From Xanthomonas prunicola (GTDB taxonomy: Bacteria > Pseudomonadota > Gammaproteobacteria > Xanthomonadales > Xanthomonadaceae): a stretch of DNA of 64,000 nucleotides. The translations under genes were made by a program, and so were the position numbers. Below the pieces are notes generated by a model. That model had not been told where the DNA came from. It saw nothing but the letters and a program-made list of their open reading frames with translations, and ran no database searches. The DNA lies in NCBI RefSeq assembly GCF_002846205.1, contig NZ_PHKV01000001.1, forward strand, positions 1,302,001 through 1,366,000, written 5' to 3'. Position 1 is the stretch's first letter, and each line of letters opens with the position of its first letter. Below are positions 6,845 to 13,830 of the stretch, piece by piece.

Positions 6845-9541
6845 ATGCAAGAGGATCTGCGGCAACAGGTGCTGTCCCGACTAGAACGGGATTACGGACT
6901 CAAGCACCGGAGTGGCACCGAGTACATGCGCGGTGGCAAATGCCCGTCATGCAGCAAGAAAGAGCTCTACACCAACCATCTCAAGCCATGGGTGGTGAAG
7001 TGCGGCCGGCAATCCAAGTGCGGGCGCGAACTGCACGTCAAGGATCTGTACGACGACCTGTTCGACGACTGGTCCAAGCGCTTCCAGCCAACGCCTGCAG
7101 CCCCCAACGCTGCGGCCGATGCCTACCTGCAGTTCTCGCGTGGCTTTGACCTGGCACCGCTGAAAGGTCTCTACACCCAGGACAGCCACTACGACCGCAA
7201 AATCAGCGCCGGCACCGCGACGGTGCGCTTTGCGCTGATCAAGGGCGGCTGGTGGGAGCGCCTGATCGATCGCCCGCACCGCTTCGGCAAGCAGAAGGCG
7301 CGCTTTGCGCCAGGCCAGAGCTATGCGGGGGTGTGGTGGGCGGCGCCTGCCGCGCTGACAGCCATGCAGACGGCACGCGAGGTGTGGATCGTGGAGGGCA
7401 TCTTTGATGCGATCGCGCTCCTGCAGCACGGCATGTGCGCAGTGTCGGCCATGTCCTCCAACGCATTTCCGGAGGAATCGCTACGCGAGCTGGCAAAGGC
7501 ACGCATGGCCGACCTTCCGACGCTGGTGTGGGCGCTGGACAACGAGCCGGGCGCCCGTGCGTACACGCACAAGCACATCAAGCGCGCAGCAGCGCTGGGC
7601 TTCGACTCGCGGGCCGCGCAGATCGTCCAGCGCGATGGCAAGAAGACCGACTGGAACGACCTGCATCTGCGCGCTATCGCGTCCGATGATCCCAGGCAGT
7701 GGGACAACGACGTCAACGAAGCTCGCTACCAGGGCGACCTGCTTGTGGCTCGCTCGGCGGTGGACAAAGGCCTGCTGATGTTCGAGCACGACGGCCGCAA
7801 CGACTTCTGGCTGGACTACCGCTCTCGCCTGTACTGGTTCGATTTCGATACGCAGCGCTTCGACAAGTTGCGCAAGGAGAAGCTGGGCGACATCGATGCC
7901 GACGACGGCGATGAGGTTGCGGCCGAGGATCTGAAGAAGATCAAGCGTGCCGCGTGCTCCGTCCAGAAGATCGCCAACTGCTATCCGGAAGCCCTGTACT
8001 TCCAGCGCCAAGAGGTCACCGACGAAAGCTGGTACTACTTCCGCGTCGATTTTCCGCACGACGGCCCCAGCGTAAAGGGCACCTTTACAGGTGGTCACGT
8101 CGCTAGCGCCTCCGAGTTCAAGAAGCGCCTGATCTCCCTGGCCGCCGGCGCCATGTTCACCGGTACCGGCCACCAGCTGGACCGCCTGATCGAAGAGCAG
8201 ACCGAGGCCATCAAGACGGTCGACGCCATCGACTTCGTGGGCTACAGCAAGGAACACCGCGCCTACCTACTCGGCGATATGGCCGTGCGCGACGGAGAGC
8301 TGGTGACGGCCAATGAAGAGGACTACTTCGAGTTCGACAAGCTGCGTTTGAAGACCACGCAGAAGTCCATCCGTCTGGAGATCCAACGCGACGCCGATGC
8401 GTTCCGCGTGGATTGGCTCCCGTGGCTGTGGCAGTGCTTCGGAACGCACGGCATGGTCGCCATGACGTTCTGGTTCGGCTCGTTGTTCGCCGAGCAGATC
8501 CGGGCTGGGCACAAGAGCTTTCCGTTCCTTGAAGCCACCGGTGAAGCAGGCGCCGGTAAAACCACGCTGCTGACGTTCCTGTGGAAGCTACTGGGCCGCT
8601 CGGACTACGAGGGCTTCGACCCGGCCAAGTCATCCAAGGCCGGCCGTGCACGCGCCATGGGCCAGGTGTCGGGCATGCCCGTCGTCCTGCTGGAAGCCGA
8701 TCGCAGCGAGCCAGACAAGGCGCATTCCAAGACGTTTGAGTGGGATGAGCTGAAGGATTTCTTCGGCGGCGGCACGCTGGCAACACGCGGCGTGCGCAAT
8801 GGCGGCAACGAGACCTACGAGCCGCCGTTTCGCGGCACGATCGTGATCACCCAGAACGCTGCGGTGGACGCCAGCGAAGCGATCCTGACGCGCATCGTCA
8901 AGCTGCACTTCAAACGCCCGCAGGTCACCACCGAGAGCCGCATCGCGGCCGACAACCTCAACGCGCTGCAGGTCGAAGAAGTCAGCCACTTCCTCGTGCG
9001 TGCCATTCGCCAGGAGCGCGCCATCCTCGATCTGTTCGCCGAGCGGGTGAAGGTCTTCGAGGCCAAGCTGCGCGCGCAGCAGGATCTGCGCCTGGAGCGC
9101 GTCATCAAGAACCACGCGCAGATGCTGGCGCTGTTCGACTGCCTGCGCCTGGTCATCACCATCCCTGACGACATGGTCGAGCAGACGCGGCTCGCGCTGT
9201 TGGACATGGCCCTGGAGCGGCAGAAGGCAATCAGCGCCGACCACGCGATGGTCAACGAGTTCTGGGAGGTCTACGAATACCTCGAAGCCACCGGCCACGG
9301 TAAAGCTGTCGTCAATCACAGCCGCGACGCACAGCGGATTGCAATCAACCTCAACCACTTCGCGGCACGGGCCGCGCAGTTCAGTCAGTCCGTGCCCGAC
9401 CTCAAGGTGCTGCGTGCGCTGCTCGGTGACTCGCGCCGGCACAAGTTCATCGGCGCGAACGTGGCTGTCAACAGCGCCGTCCTCAAGGACGATCTGACTG
9501 GCGTCGGCACCACCGTGAAGTGCTGGGTGTTCGCCAAATGA
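6845..9541 (+). CDS. Phage DNA primase/helicase (Zn finger, TOPRIM, P-loop ATPase)
   Basis: This 898-residue replication protein has three recognisable parts. The N terminus holds a zinc-binding motif of the CHC2 primase type (Cys33, Cys36, Cys53, Cys59). A TOPRIM domain follows, with the invariant glutamate in 'VEGIFDAIALL' (about residue 184) and an acidic motif in 'VWALDNEPGA' (about residue 232). The C-terminal half is a P-loop ATPase with Walker A 'GEAGAGKTT' around residues 566-574 and a Walker B-like 'VVLLEADRSE' about 50 residues later. This resembles other phage and satellite primase-helicases (P4 alpha is a functional analogue). It would prime and unwind phage DNA in the cytoplasm. 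AGGAAG precedes the ATG at good spacing. It replaces the P2 gpA rolling-circle initiator, which is not seen here. Confidence 0.85.
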   Translation: MQEDLRQQVLSRLERDYGLKHRSGTEYMRGGKCPSCSKKELYTNHLKPWVVKCGRQSKCGRELHVKDLYDDLFDDWSKRFQPTPAAPNAAADAYLQFSRGFDLAPLKGLYTQDSHYDRKISAGTATVRFALIKGGWWERLIDRPHRFGKQKARFAPGQSYAGVWWAAPAALTAMQTAREVWIVEGIFDAIALLQHGMCAVSAMSSNAFPEESLRELAKARMADLPTLVWALDNEPGARAYTHKHIKRAAALGFDSRAAQIVQRDGKKTDWNDLHLRAIASDDPRQWDNDVNEARYQGDLLVARSAVDKGLLMFEHDGRNDFWLDYRSRLYWFDFDTQRFDKLRKEKLGDIDADDGDEVAAEDLKKIKRAACSVQKIANCYPEALYFQRQEVTDESWYYFRVDFPHDGPSVKGTFTGGHVASASEFKKRLISLAAGAMFTGTGHQLDRLIEEQTEAIKTVDAIDFVGYSKEHRAYLLGDMAVRDGELVTANEEDYFEFDKLRLKTTQKSIRLEIQRDADAFRVDWLPWLWQCFGTHGMVAMTFWFGSLFAEQIRAGHKSFPFLEATGEAGAGKTTLLTFLWKLLGRSDYEGFDPAKSSKAGRARAMGQVSGMPVVLLEADRSEPDKAHSKTFEWDELKDFFGGGTLATRGVRNGGNETYEPPFRGTIVITQNAAVDASEAILTRIVKLHFKRPQVTTESRIAADNLNALQVEEVSHFLVRAIRQERAILDLFAERVKVFEAKLRAQQDLRLERVIKNHAQMLALFDCLRLVITIPDDMVEQTRLALLDMALERQKAISADHAMVNEFWEVYEYLEATGHGKAVVNHSRDAQRIAINLNHFAARAAQFSQSVPDLKVLRALLGDSRRHKFIGANVAVNSAVLKDDLTGVGTTVKCWVFAK

Positions 9542-9633
9542 GCGCGCTTTCTCATGTTGGAAATTTCAGGAAATTTTCGTTGACTTCTACCCAGCAGCGG
9601 AGCAACTATTACCGCGTCGCCGCACAATCGGCG

Positions 9634-9662
9634 ACCGGGATTGGCGTCCCGTATTTACACGG
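9634..9662 (+). promoter_or_regulatory. Upstream target site of the C4-like antisense RNA
   Basis: A hairpin (CGGGA 9636-9640, loop TTGGCG, TCCCG 9647-9651) displays TTGGCGT (9641-9647), and TACACGG follows at 9656-9662. Both blocks are perfect complements, in antiparallel order, of ACGCCAA (9792-9798) and CCGTGTA (9779-9785) in the downstream element. This is the two-block target arrangement of P1 C4 and the seqA site of P4. Confidence 0.6.
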
Positions 9663-9737
9663 CGCAACAGCGCCCATCGATCGATGCCTGGCGCTTTTTT
9701 CTCGCCCGGCATTCGCTCGGGCGCGTGCCTGCCAGTT

Positions 9738-9804
9738 CTATGGCGGGCGATGTGTGGGGGCCGCAAGGCCCGCCGGTTCCGTGTATCCGGTACGCCAACC
9801 CGCA
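9738..9804 (+). ncRNA. C4/CI-type antisense immunity RNA (candidate)
   Basis: This structured stretch lies in the 323-bp non-coding interval after the primase gene. It contains GGGCC-GCAA-GGCCC (9758-9771), a stem capped by a GNRA tetraloop, an alternative stem GGCGGGC (9742-9748) with GCCCGCC (9768-9774), and two single-stranded blocks CCGTGTA (9779-9785) and ACGCCAA (9792-9798). Those blocks pair with the upstream hairpin at 9641-9662 and in part with the downstream hairpin at 9821-9856. The same layout (stem-loop plus two short antisense blocks, targets on both sides) defines C4 of P1/P7 and CI RNA of P4, which act by transcription termination or translation block. Boundaries are approximate and processing is inferred. 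Confidence 0.6.
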
Positions 9805-9811
9805 TCGTCCG

Positions 9812-9858
9812 CCACCCCGATTGGCGTCGGGGCGGCGGATTCCTGTCAAAACACGGAG
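9812..9858 (+). promoter_or_regulatory. Downstream target hairpin of the C4-like RNA, overlapping a ribosome binding site
   Basis: A hairpin CCCCGA (9815-9820), loop TTGGCG, TCGGGG (9827-9832), extendable by CCGCC/GGCGG with one mismatch, presents the same loop as the upstream target. ACACGG at 9851-9856 complements CCGTGT of the antisense element and overlaps the GGAG ribosome binding site (9855-9858) of the next gene. This corresponds to seqC in P4 terms. Confidence 0.55.
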
Positions 9859-9864
9859 TTCCGC

Positions 9865-10083
9865 ATGTCCTACGACGCTCAAGAAGCGCCGGCTAATGCC
9901 GCGCGTCAGATCGCCCATTACTTCGGCCTGATCGCCGACACCCTCGACTGGAACCACACCGCCTGGCTCGCCCTGCAGGCGAAGCTGCAGGCAATGGGCA
10001 AAGCGCCCGAGGCGCTGACCTTGGCCGATGTCGAGGCCGCCATTTCCAGCATCAATGCCGACCTTGCCGAGGTGCGCCAGTGA
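9865..10083 (+). CDS. Hypothetical phage protein, 72 residues, first gene after the RNA element
   Basis: Small acidic helical protein of unknown function ('ARQIAHYFGLIADTLDWNH', 'TLADVEAAISSINADLAEVRQ'). The ATG at 9865 is preceded by GGAG at a 6-base distance. The frame is open upstream to 9520 through the structured RNA interval, but that part is better explained as an RNA element than as coding. Its ribosome binding site lies in a predicted antisense target, so its translation may be controlled by the C4-like RNA. The next gene starts inside its stop (GTGA). Confidence 0.62.
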   Translation: MSYDAQEAPANAARQIAHYFGLIADTLDWNHTAWLALQAKLQAMGKAPEALTLADVEAAISSINADLAEVRQ

Positions 10084-10367
10084 GCCGGCGCGACCTGCAC
10101 AAAACGCTGCGCGTGGCTCCCGGCGTCTACCTGCTGCTGCAGATCCGGGCGACCGACGTGCTGGCCGAACTGTACGCCGACGGTCTGCATGATCGCCCAC
10201 CGGTGATGTTCGCCTGCAGCGCGATCGACGAGCCGAGCGCGTTGTTTCTTGTCGATGACGGAACTGGCCTGGTCATCGGCTCGTTGCACGTGGTCATGCC
10301 GGAAGCCGAGGCCGCCGCGCTGCAGGAATGGATCATCGAGCGCATGCCTGCATCGGAGGTGGCGTGA
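10080..10367 (+). CDS. Hypothetical phage protein, 95 residues
   Basis: Unrecognised soluble protein beginning at GTG 10080, coupled to the previous gene by a GTGA overlap and to the next by a one-base TGATG overlap. It has alternating strand-like segments ('GVYLLLQIRATDVLAELY', 'ALFLVDDGTGLVIGSLHVV') and a C-terminal helix. No signal peptide or membrane segment is seen. The continuous overlaps suggest a single polycistronic message from about 9865 to the integrase. Confidence 0.58.
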   Translation: MSRRDLHKTLRVAPGVYLLLQIRATDVLAELYADGLHDRPPVMFACSAIDEPSALFLVDDGTGLVIGSLHVVMPEAEAAALQEWIIERMPASEVA

Positions 10368-10639
10368 TGGACGCCGCTCACCCGAACACGCAGTTGCCAG
10401 AGGACGCTGACTTCTCGATCAGTGAAGAAGATCAATCCCGCCTTTGGCGCGCGTATCACGCCGCCGCGTTGCTTGCCGCGCTGACGAACGATATCGCGAT
10501 CGAGGCTGGCATCAATCAAGACGGACCAGCGGCAGTGGCTGAGTACATCCGCCACGAACTGCTTGATGTCCTCAGCGGCGCGCAGCGTCTGCGCGACGCC
10601 GACCCAAGCATTCCGCCATCCGGCGCCGACCTGATCTAA
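10367..10639 (+). CDS. Hypothetical phage protein, 90 residues
   Basis: Acidic helical protein of unknown function. The N terminus is polar and Pro/Asp-rich, the middle is an Ala/Leu helix ('RAYHAAALLAALTNDIAIEAG'), and the end is again polar. The ATG at 10367 shares a base with the stop of the preceding gene, with GGAGGTGG just upstream as ribosome binding site. No family was recognised. Confidence 0.58.
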   Translation: MDAAHPNTQLPEDADFSISEEDQSRLWRAYHAAALLAALTNDIAIEAGINQDGPAAVAEYIRHELLDVLSGAQRLRDADPSIPPSGADLI

Positions 10640-10659
10640 CCCCGCACCAGCGGGCCGGC

Positions 10660-10681
10660 GGGCGGTGCTCGAACACCGCCC
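10660..10681 (+). other. Strong hairpin in the gap before the 141-residue gene
   Basis: GGGCGGTG (10660-10667) pairs perfectly with CACCGCCC (10674-10681) around a 6-base loop. No T-run follows, so this is more likely an mRNA-structure or processing element than an intrinsic terminator. It sits in the only real gap (10640-10717) in the small-gene operon. Confidence 0.4.
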
Positions 10682-10717
10682 CAAGGCCCTCCACCAACGC
10701 AACTCAGGAGAGTCGAT

Positions 10718-11143
10718 ATGCAACAGCACACTGGAACACGTCCAGCCACGGCAGCACGTCCGTTGGCTTTGAGCACCGGACCCGGCCCGGAGGCTACCAC
10801 GCCGGCCGTCGCCGCCTACGACCGCAGCATGGGCGACTGCTCAGCGACCATCACCATGCACGTCACGCATGGTGCCGTTGTGGTCACCGCCACCCTGAAC
10901 ATGGGACCTCTACGCGAGGCTCGCCAAACGTGGGAGCGGCGGCGTGGCACTGGCACCGGCTGGAAACTCATCGACGGGCCTCGCCTGTGGACGACGGTGG
11001 AAGACCGCATCAGCACCGAGTTGGCTGAGTTCATGGACGGCCTGGACTTCCCCTTCGACCTGGCCAACATGCTGCCGCGCAGGCCGACTGCAGCGGCTGC
11101 AGCTGCGGTCGCGCTAGCCGCACGGGAGGTGGCGCATGGTTGA
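10718..11143 (+). CDS. Hypothetical phage protein, 141 residues
   Basis: Unrecognised protein with a disordered Thr/Pro/Ala-rich N terminus (about residues 1-38), then a compact part with beta-like segments ('SATITMHVTHGAVVVTATLNMG') and a helix ('EDRISTELAEFMDGLDFPFDLA'), and an Ala-rich C terminus. CAGGAGAG is a clear ribosome binding site. The stop lies inside the next gene, an 8-base overlap. Confidence 0.58.
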   Translation: MQQHTGTRPATAARPLALSTGPGPEATTPAVAAYDRSMGDCSATITMHVTHGAVVVTATLNMGPLREARQTWERRRGTGTGWKLIDGPRLWTTVEDRISTELAEFMDGLDFPFDLANMLPRRPTAAAAAAVALAAREVAHG

Positions 11144-11318
11144 GTTGTTCGCTCTTATGGTGGTCCTGGCGCCGGCGGCCGGTGGCGCGCTGGTCTATAA
11201 GCTGTGGACGACGCGCCGTCCGCGCCTGACTCAGACCGGCCTGGCGGTCGGACAGGTGCCGCAGCGCCTACGTCGCCGCACCCGCATGGCTGTGCGGCGG
11301 GAGGCTGCTCATGGCTGA
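11136..11318 (+). CDS. Small single-pass membrane protein of the early operon
   Basis: This 60-residue protein starts with a hydrophobic segment (about residues 3-21, 'LFALMVVLAPAAGGALVY') followed by a strongly basic tail, which predicts an N-out, C-in single membrane span. It overlaps its neighbours at both ends. The function is unknown; small basic membrane proteins of this kind in phage early regions can be lysis- or exclusion-related, but there is no motif to decide. Confidence 0.5.
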   Translation: MVELFALMVVLAPAAGGALVYKLWTTRRPRLTQTGLAVGQVPQRLRRRTRMAVRREAAHG

Positions 11319-11583
11319 GTCCGTCATCCTTCTCGGCCCGCAGGGCAGCGCAAAATCACTTAACGCCGAGGCTCTGCGGCAGGAGCTCGGCCTGCAGGAG
11401 GTCATCGAGCTTGAGGATGTCTTGTTTACGTTCCGCGCTGATCGCCTGGAGCCGGTCGGGCAGCTGATCCTGACCTGCAACGAGCAGCAGGCCCACACCT
11501 GGTCGGTGCGCTGGGGCTTGCGCCTCATGCGTGTCGAGGAAGCACGTGCCCAGCTCGGCGCCGCATGGAGGACGCAACCATGA
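11311..11583 (+). CDS. Phage P-loop-like protein with a degenerate Walker A
   Basis: This 90-residue protein begins with a beta strand and a P-loop-like turn, 'VILLGPQGSAKSLNAEAL', at residues 5-22. The canonical last glycine before the lysine is alanine (SAKS instead of S-G-K-S/T), so nucleotide binding may be weakened or lost. The remainder ('LILTCNEQQAHTW') resembles the strand after Walker B in short phage NTP-binding proteins. It is much shorter than any full ATPase. Its start overlaps the upstream membrane-protein gene and its stop overlaps the next ATG. Confidence 0.55.
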   Translation: MAESVILLGPQGSAKSLNAEALRQELGLQEVIELEDVLFTFRADRLEPVGQLILTCNEQQAHTWSVRWGLRLMRVEEARAQLGAAWRTQP

Positions 11584-11804
11584 ACCTGCAGCGCACGATC
11601 GAGATTGCGCGCGCCGCAGCGCGTTTGGGAGAGCCTGGCCCCTTGTCCACCGGGGAGGCACTCACCGCCGCTCTGGTGCTCAATCGCCACGACTGGCTGG
11701 CCGAAATGGGCTACACCATCGCCCAGGCGTTGGACCGGATCGACTCCGACACCGCGCAACATCTTCGGGACGCCGAGCGCGTGCTGCGCCTGGAGGTACC
11801 GTGA
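11580..11804 (+). CDS. Hypothetical phage protein, 74 residues
   Basis: Helical protein of unknown function ('TIEIARAAARLG', 'GEALTAALVLNRHDWLAEMG', 'ALDRIDSDTAQHLRDAERVL'). The ATG at 11580 is chosen over the one at 11565 because GGAGG lies 8 bases in front of it and the ATGA overlap with the previous stop is the pattern of this operon. Small helical proteins of this kind are common in Xanthomonas prophages. Confidence 0.58.
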   Translation: MNLQRTIEIARAAARLGEPGPLSTGEALTAALVLNRHDWLAEMGYTIAQALDRIDSDTAQHLRDAERVLRLEVP

Positions 11805-12073
11805 CGCAACGTCAGGTCGACCACGACAGTCCTCTGCCGCCGTGCACGAACGGCCACCTCGCTCGCCACATGCTCGACGCCCGCCGCCCCGAGGCGGGCG
11901 GCGGGCATTTCATCGAGTGCGTGTGTGGGCGCACGCAGAAGCACCCCAGCTTCGAGTTGGCCATGACCGAATGGCGGCGTGCTCATCGCATCCGCACCCC
12001 TCGTGAGCCGCGGCCCCGCGCCCATAACGTTGTGCAGCTCGGCCTGCGATTCACCGGCACACACCAGCGATGA
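11801..12073 (+). CDS. Hypothetical phage protein with a possible zinc-binding Cys/His cluster
   Basis: This 90-residue protein starts at GTG 11801, overlapping the previous stop. An N-terminal 'CTNGH' and, about 20 residues later, 'CVCG' form a Cys/His pattern that could bind one zinc ion. A short helix ('SFELAMTEWRRAH') and a basic C terminus follow. This is compatible with a small nucleic-acid-binding protein, but the family is unknown. Confidence 0.55.
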   Translation: MTQRQVDHDSPLPPCTNGHLARHMLDARRPEAGGGHFIECVCGRTQKHPSFELAMTEWRRAHRIRTPREPRPRAHNVVQLGLRFTGTHQR

Positions 12074-12279
12074 TCGATGGCGCAAATATGGAAGGGTTTC
12101 GCAGGGCGTGCGAGGCGCGTCACTGGCTACGGCAGGGCTACACGGATGCAGCCAAGGTGCGAGAGCTACGGCTCCGCATCGCTGCTCAGCGCGGCTATGC
12201 CGCTGCTGACTTGCTCGTGGAAGAAATGCGCGAGCAATGGCGGCACAGGCGGGAGTGGACCAAGGAGCAAGATGCATGA
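12070..12279 (+). CDS. Hypothetical phage protein, 69 residues
   Basis: Very basic, almost entirely helical protein ('FRRACEARHWLRQGY', 'ADLLVEEMREQWRHRREW'). It is coupled by ATGA overlaps at both ends. The character and position, two genes before the integrase, fit the small conserved helical proteins seen in P2-like prophages of Xanthomonas and Stenotrophomonas. No function can be given. Confidence 0.57.
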   Translation: MIDGANMEGFRRACEARHWLRQGYTDAAKVRELRLRIAAQRGYAAADLLVEEMREQWRHRREWTKEQDA

Positions 12280-12500
12280 GCGGTGAGGTACTGACGTTTG
12301 AGGATCTGCGGCGGCTATGCGCACCGATTGGACCCTCGCCCCGTACCGCGACCGTCGTGCGTTGGGCCAATGATCAGGGCATCCGATACAAATACGACGG
12401 TCGAGGGGGTATCTGGACAACGCTAGACGCTCTCAACGCCGCGCTGGGATTGCAGCAACACAACGACATCGAGATGGATACAGAACAGGAGCTGATGTAA
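12276..12500 (+). CDS. DUF4224-like protein, possible excisionase
   Basis: This 74-residue protein looks like the DUF4224 family, small winged-helix-like proteins commonly encoded directly upstream of phage integrases. The core runs from 'LTFEDLRRLCAPIG' through 'TATVVRWANDQGIRYKY' to 'GGIWTTLDALNAALG'. Its stop and the integrase ATG share one base. By position it could be the recombination directionality factor (Xis/Cox), but this is inferred from context only. Confidence 0.66.
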   Translation: MSGEVLTFEDLRRLCAPIGPSPRTATVVRWANDQGIRYKYDGRGGIWTTLDALNAALGLQQHNDIEMDTEQELM

Positions 12501-13687
12501 TGGCAAGAGGCCGCAAGCGCAAATTCAATCCCCTCATACCATCTCACATTGATCAGGCCGCGCTCCCGCGCGGCCTTTATTGGGGGGATGGCCGGTGGTA
12601 CGTCGTCGAGCCGCATCCCGAAGGTGGAAACAGACGAAAGCAAACCGTGGCCTACGCTGGAGCTCGTCTATCGGAATTGCACGGAATCATTGAGGAACGT
12701 GCAGGCAAGGGCATGCGAGGCACGTTGCGTTATCTCTTTGATCGCTTCCATGAGTCGTTGGAGTTCAAGGAACTAGCGACCGACACGCAAGATGACTACA
12801 AGCGCTATGCCAACTCCATTGCCGACTATCTGCGCAAGGACGGATCGAAATTGGGCTCGGTCCAGGTTGATCGCATCACGACGCCTGTGATCCAGCGACT
12901 CGTGGAAGTTTTCGCAATGGGACGGCTTGCCAACGGTCACCAACCCGCGCTTCCTGCAACGCCCAGTAAAGCAAATCACCTTCACCGCTACTTACGTCGC
13001 ACACTCGCATGGGGCATGCGTGTCGGGCTATGTAGATCAAATCCAGCCATCGGCGTGAGGCAAGCACGCGAAGCAAAGAAGCACCGTATGCCAACGCCGG
13101 CTGCATTCGACAAGGTGTTGACCTTCGCTCGTGAACGCGGCTCCCGTCCACCACACACAAAGGGCAGTTGCCCGAGCTACCTGGCGCCAGTCATGGTGCT
13201 CGCGTATAGCGCGCGCCTACGCGGCATCGAGGTGTGCACCCTCAACGACACACATAAGCAGCCAACAGGCATACATGCTCAGCGGCGCAAAGGATCACGC
13301 GACACGCTTACCGAGTGGGATCCTGAGATGATCGAAGCGTGGGATTTCCTCGCAGCGCGGCGTACCGCGATCTGGACTAAGAAAGGCCGAACCTTTCCAG
13401 TCCCTATCAAGGCTGAGGATCGGCGGCTACTCGTTGAACAGACTGGTAGCCCCATGGCTAAGTCATCTCTGGATAGTGCCTGGCAACGATTCATCACGCT
13501 CGCAATGACCGAAGGGATCATCACGAAGCAGGAGCGCTTTTCTCTGCATGGCCTCAAGCATCGCGGCATTACCGACACAGTTGGCAACCGGGGCGACAAA
13601 CAAGATGCTGCAGGGCACGTAACACCAGCAACGACAGGTCGCTATGACCATGCACTGCCAGTGGTAAAGCCGCCAAAGCGCAGCTAA
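12500..13687 (+). CDS. Prophage tyrosine integrase
   Basis: This 395-residue site-specific recombinase would integrate and excise the prophage. The N-terminal part (residues 1-80) resembles the arm-binding region, residues 85-185 the SAM-like core-binding domain, and the rest the catalytic domain. Visible catalytic residues are the first Arg in 'RLRGIE' (about residue 240), His350-x-x-x-x-Arg355 in 'HGLKHR', His373 in 'AAGH' and the nucleophile Tyr382 in 'TTGRYDH'. The gene ends 67 bases from the 3' end of a tRNA gene, the expected geometry for tRNA-directed integration. Codon use is slightly less GC-rich than core genes, as usual for integrases. Confidence 0.92.
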   Translation: MARGRKRKFNPLIPSHIDQAALPRGLYWGDGRWYVVEPHPEGGNRRKQTVAYAGARLSELHGIIEERAGKGMRGTLRYLFDRFHESLEFKELATDTQDDYKRYANSIADYLRKDGSKLGSVQVDRITTPVIQRLVEVFAMGRLANGHQPALPATPSKANHLHRYLRRTLAWGMRVGLCRSNPAIGVRQAREAKKHRMPTPAAFDKVLTFARERGSRPPHTKGSCPSYLAPVMVLAYSARLRGIEVCTLNDTHKQPTGIHAQRRKGSRDTLTEWDPEMIEAWDFLAARRTAIWTKKGRTFPVPIKAEDRRLLVEQTGSPMAKSSLDSAWQRFITLAMTEGIITKQERFSLHGLKHRGITDTVGNRGDKQDAAGHVTPATTGRYDHALPVVKPPKRS

Positions 13688-13720
13688 TTTTCCCGGCAAT
13701 TTTCCCGACAGCCTCAAATC

Positions 13721-13753
13721 AGGGCGCTTGGCACAAGCTAAGCCCTTGATTTT
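13721..13753 (+). terminator. Probable terminator after the integrase gene
   Basis: AGGGC (13721-13725) pairs with GCCCT (13742-13746), enclosing CTTG-GCA-CAAG, and is followed by TGATTTT. The stem is interrupted, so strength is uncertain. The site lies between the convergent integrase and tRNA genes. Confidence 0.45.
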
Positions 13754-13754
13754 A

Positions 13755-13800
13755 TGGTGGGCCCAGAAGGATTCGAACCTTCAACCAAAGGATTATGAGT
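13755..13800. other. Probable prophage attachment site (attR/attL) at the tRNA 3' half
   Basis: Tyrosine integrases next to a tRNA 3' end normally use the 3' half of that tRNA as the att core. The other copy should lie left of position 1, outside this window, so the core length cannot be determined here. The coordinates mark the tRNA 3' half only. Confidence 0.5.
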
Positions 13801-13830
13801 CCTCTGCTCTAACCGTTGAGCTATAGGCCC
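13755..13830 (-). tRNA. tRNA with CAU anticodon, probably tRNA-Ile2 (or elongator Met)
   Basis: A complete cloverleaf is read on the minus strand. It has a 7-bp acceptor GGGCCTA/TGGGCCC, D arm 'GCTC...GAGC', anticodon loop CTCATAA with anticodon CAT, T arm GAAGG-TTCGAAT-CCTTC and an encoded CCA end (13755-13757). CAU tRNAs can be Met or Ile2 (lysidine-modified by TilS). The D-loop and the GGACTCATAATCC anticodon arm look closer to the ileX type, but this is not decisive. The 3' end faces the integrase gene, so the tRNA is the likely bacterial attachment site, rebuilt by the prophage end. Confidence 0.9.

Noticed and set aside
9520-9864. Upstream extension of the 72-residue gene as a larger 'Ash-type' protein
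   Set aside because: The extension coincides with hairpins, a GNRA loop and two antisense/target blocks; an RNA element explains the conservation better, and a good ribosome binding site precedes the ATG at 9865.
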